This document shows positions 6,262-6,879 of a stretch of 6,879 nt of DNA, one piece after another. The translations under genes were made by a program, and so were the position numbers. The notes under the pieces were generated by a model, which ran no database searches, was not told the DNA's origin, and saw only the letters and a program-made list of their open reading frames with translations. Each line of letters starts with the position of its first letter. The stretch's first letter is position 1. This DNA comes from an uncultured Bacteriovorax sp. GTDB lineage: Bacteria; Bdellovibrionota; Bacteriovoracia; Bacteriovoracales; Bacteriovoracaceae. The stretch is taken from positions 1 through 6,879 of the forward strand of contig CAMLRB010000193.1 in the NCBI GenBank assembly GCA_946482295.1, given 5' to 3'.

Positions 6262-6864
6262 CTTCCATTTTTGTCTTTCAATAAGTTTTTTCCACTCAAA
6301 AAAAAGATCTCGACCGTGATGACTCCCTGGTCTTACTAAAACAAACGCATGTCCGTGTGGTTTTAGTCCATAATGAATCGCCGAACACAATTGTTCAAAA
6401 TCACTGTCGATGAAAAAACGGCAGCGATTCTTGAATTCATTTGGTGAAAGCAAACCTTCGCCCAAAAAAAAGTAGGGAGGGTTTGAGAGAATAAGATCAT
6501 ATTTTTCTTTAAACTCAGGAAAGTGATAAAGTTGAGCATAATTCAAGAGATGAAATTTGAAATCCTTCGCTTGGGCACCGATCATTTCGATGTTGCGATT
6601 GAAATAGTCTTCATAGAGACTTTGAACTTCCACAAAATCGATATGGGAGATTGTCTTCTGATGAAAAGAGAGTTCCATTCCGATCACTCCGCAACCAGCA
6701 CAAAGATCCATCGCTTTAAGTGCACTGATGGACTCAGGGCCGTAGTGGGAATTGAGAAAGGTACTTACCCTCTGGGCCAAAAAGACCGAATCAAGTGAGA
6801 AGCGATAAGCATCCGGCTGATGATAATCATAGCTGTAAAAGGAATTCTCAGAATTTTTGCTCAT
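6196..6864 (-). CDS. TrmN6-like tRNA (adenine37-N6)-methyltransferase, 222 aa
   Basis: A class I SAM-dependent methyltransferase that resembles E. coli TrmN (YfiC), which makes m6A37 in tRNA-Val. Seen, numbered from the ATG at 6864: QPDAYRFSLDSVFLA (16-30), the N-terminal signature of this family; SAM motif I DLCAGCGVIG (53-62), a variant of DLGxGxG; Glu79 at the end of the next strand for ribose binding; the catalytic SNPPYFF (127-133), typical of adenine-N6 enzymes; and LKPHGHAFVLVRP (167-179). The length is a little short for the family (about 245 aa). The frame stays open to the right edge, where a GTG occupies the last three bases, so the true start could be that GTG or lie outside the window; no clear ribosome site is seen. 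The last 66 nt are antisense to the TatD gene. The family is sure; the exact tRNA target is inferred. Confidence 0.87.
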   Translation of the reverse strand: MSKNSENSFYSYDYHQPDAYRFSLDSVFLAQRVSTFLNSHYGPESISALKAMDLCAGCGVIGMELSFHQKTISHIDFVEVQSLYEDYFNRNIEMIGAQAKDFKFHLLNYAQLYHFPEFKEKYDLILSNPPYFFLGEGLLSPNEFKNRCRFFIDSDFEQLCSAIHYGLKPHGHAFVLVRPGSHHGRDLFFEWKKLIERQKWKLSAEIFDEVRGTNIVRLTKKA

Positions 6865-6879
6865 TTCATTTTTATTCAC

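Noticed and set aside
6523..6798. Plus-strand open frame of 91 codons
   Set aside because: Antisense to the TrmN6-like gene across its SAM-binding and catalytic motifs; no start signal of its own.
1..6879. CRISPR array, mobile element or tandem repeat
   Set aside because: Reading through both strands showed no regularly spaced repeats, terminal inverted repeats, transposase or integrase motifs.

Overview
The window looks like a piece of chromosome from a moderately AT-rich, Gram-negative-type bacterium. My best guess is the Bdellovibrionota (Bdellovibrio/Bacteriovorax-like predators). That rests on overall style only: tightly packed genes, Lys/Phe/Asn-rich proteins, a degenerate HD-GYP response regulator and several secreted caspase-fold proteins. 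No phylogenetic marker was tested. I see no rRNA, tRNA, CRISPR array, insertion sequence, integrase or phage gene.

Layout, left to right. (1) 1-555, plus: the 3' end of a gene whose start lies outside the window, possibly a HAD/FCP1-like phosphatase. (2) 550-4483, minus, read right to left: rlmN (radical SAM RNA methyltransferase), an 87-nt gap, a 448-aa secreted protein with GGHSG and DSC motifs (a divergent caspase-fold or clan CD peptidase), and then, overlapping it by 26 nt, a 496-aa secreted clostripain-like (C11) cysteine peptidase. (3) 4541-6261, plus: a receiver plus degenerate HD-GYP response regulator whose stop codon overlaps the start of a compact TatD-family metal-dependent hydrolase. 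(4) 6196-6879, minus: a TrmN6-like tRNA adenine methyltransferase that reaches the right edge. Its last 66 nt are antisense to the end of the TatD gene.

How the genes may work together. The two exported peptidase-like proteins are the least explained part. Both keep a His/Cys pair 34-35 residues apart, both start with clear signal peptides, and they appear translationally coupled, so they could act together in the periplasm or outside the cell. The response regulator and TatD protein form a second coupled pair, diverging from rlmN across a 57-bp promoter region. RlmN and TrmN6 are housekeeping RNA modifiers, and both families can act on adenosine 37 of tRNAs. The only substantial non-coding stretches are 3362-3448 and 4484-4540; no gap exceeds 300 bases.
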